DNA of 64,000 nucleotides, taken from positions 2,170,001 through 2,234,000 of the forward strand of contig CBDHCQ010000004.1 of assembly GCA_965261255.1 (NCBI GenBank). The letters are read 5' to 3'. Shown here piece by piece: positions 63,825 to 64,000 of this stretch (position 1 is its first letter; the number at the start of each line of letters is the position of its first letter). Source of the stretch: Bin80 sp965261255 (GTDB lineage Bacteria > Bacteroidota > Rhodothermia > Rhodothermales > Bin80). A program made the translations under genes and the position numbers. The notes beneath the pieces were generated by a model. The model did not search any database and was not told the DNA's origin. It worked only from the letters and a program-made list of their open reading frames with translations.

Positions 63825-64000
63825 GTGAGCTCCCATGACCTGCCTCAAACAGACCGCAAACTGAGATTGACTCCAATCAATGTTTTAACCTTGAGGAACG
63901 TATTTTATCCCAGTTGGCAAGGCAAATATCCTCCGGGAGTTGTCTCTGGAGAATCTTCTGGCAAGATTGCGTTCGACGGCACAGACTCAACAAGCTTTGG
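63825..64000 (+). CDS. Possible partial gene at window edge
   Basis: A frame opening with GTG at 63825 stays open to the last base (58 codons). Its end (LRNVFYPSWQGKYPPGVVSG and IAFDGTDSTSF) reads like protein, but it is too short to name. It could be a chance frame. No ribosome site is seen. Confidence 0.25.
   Translation, partial: MSSHDLPQTDRKLRLTPINVLTLRNVFYPSWQGKYPPGVVSGESSGKIAFDGTDSTSF

Overview
The window looks like a chromosomal segment of a marine or host-associated member of the Bacteroidota/Rhodothermota group. Three things point there by inference: a GldE-like DUF21/CBS/CorC protein, many exported enzymes of the sulfatase, DUF1080, PhoD and PD40 families, and the near absence of Shine-Dalgarno sequences before most starts. 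Base composition is close to even, with two clear exceptions described below. There is no phage, plasmid or CRISPR block. Most of the window is ordinary metabolism broken by three patches of rearranged or imported DNA.

Layout. 1-1.6 kb: C-terminal part of a membrane YhaN/SbcC-like ATPase. 1.7-15.2 kb: exported or carbohydrate-linked enzymes (PhoD-like phosphatase, sulfatase, PD40 propeller, Nif3-like protein with a Tat-like leader, double DUF1080 protein, rhamnulokinase, secreted HNH nuclease, Gfo/Idh/MocA dehydrogenase, Tat-led aminotransferase, DUF4159 protein). 15.2-20.0 kb: a tandem triplication of a unit of about 674 bp. Each unit carries a small three-helix membrane protein gene and the 3' end of the downstream photolyase gene. 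The third unit is split by an insert of about 1.55 kb holding a phage-like gene fragment, two GC-rich arrays with 5-bp periodicity, and a foreign-looking membrane-anchored protein. 20.1-24.4 kb: DUF4399 lipoprotein, tsaE-tsaB-tsaD (tRNA t6A synthesis) and xylulokinase. 24.4-26.6 kb: two decayed, inverted IS1595-family ends around a GC-rich propeller gene. 26.7-31.6 kb: SLC13 transporter, 2-keto-3-deoxygluconate kinase, tRNA-Arg, FAD oxidoreductase, class I aldolase. 31.8-35.5 kb: transglutaminase / alpha-E / circularly permuted ATP-grasp operon led by a small membrane protein. 35.9-42.2 kb: AAA+ ATPase and three amidohydrolase-like proteins, two of which lack metal ligands. 42.3-51.9 kb: mazG, ssb, NSS transporter, GldE-like protein, purF, NTF2-like protein, MoeB-rhodanese, second sulfatase. 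51.9-52.3 kb: a decayed FdtA/WxcM-like gene. 52.3-60.3 kb: minus-strand run plsC-htrA-aroC-valS-carbamoyltransferase. 60.4-64 kb: glycosyltransferase, thioredoxin-like lipoprotein, carbon-nitrogen hydrolase with an altered catalytic lysine site, prmC, and a possible gene running off the edge.

How genes fit together. Rhamnulokinase, xylulokinase, KdgK, aldolase, the dicarboxylate-type transporter, sulfatases and DUF1080 proteins suggest use of sulfated or uronic-acid-containing polysaccharides (inference). TsaE, TsaB and TsaD form one t6A module. The most unusual region is 15.2-18.7 kb: duplication history, purifying selection on a tiny membrane protein, and an insert with pentamer-periodic DNA next to a phage-type gene remnant.
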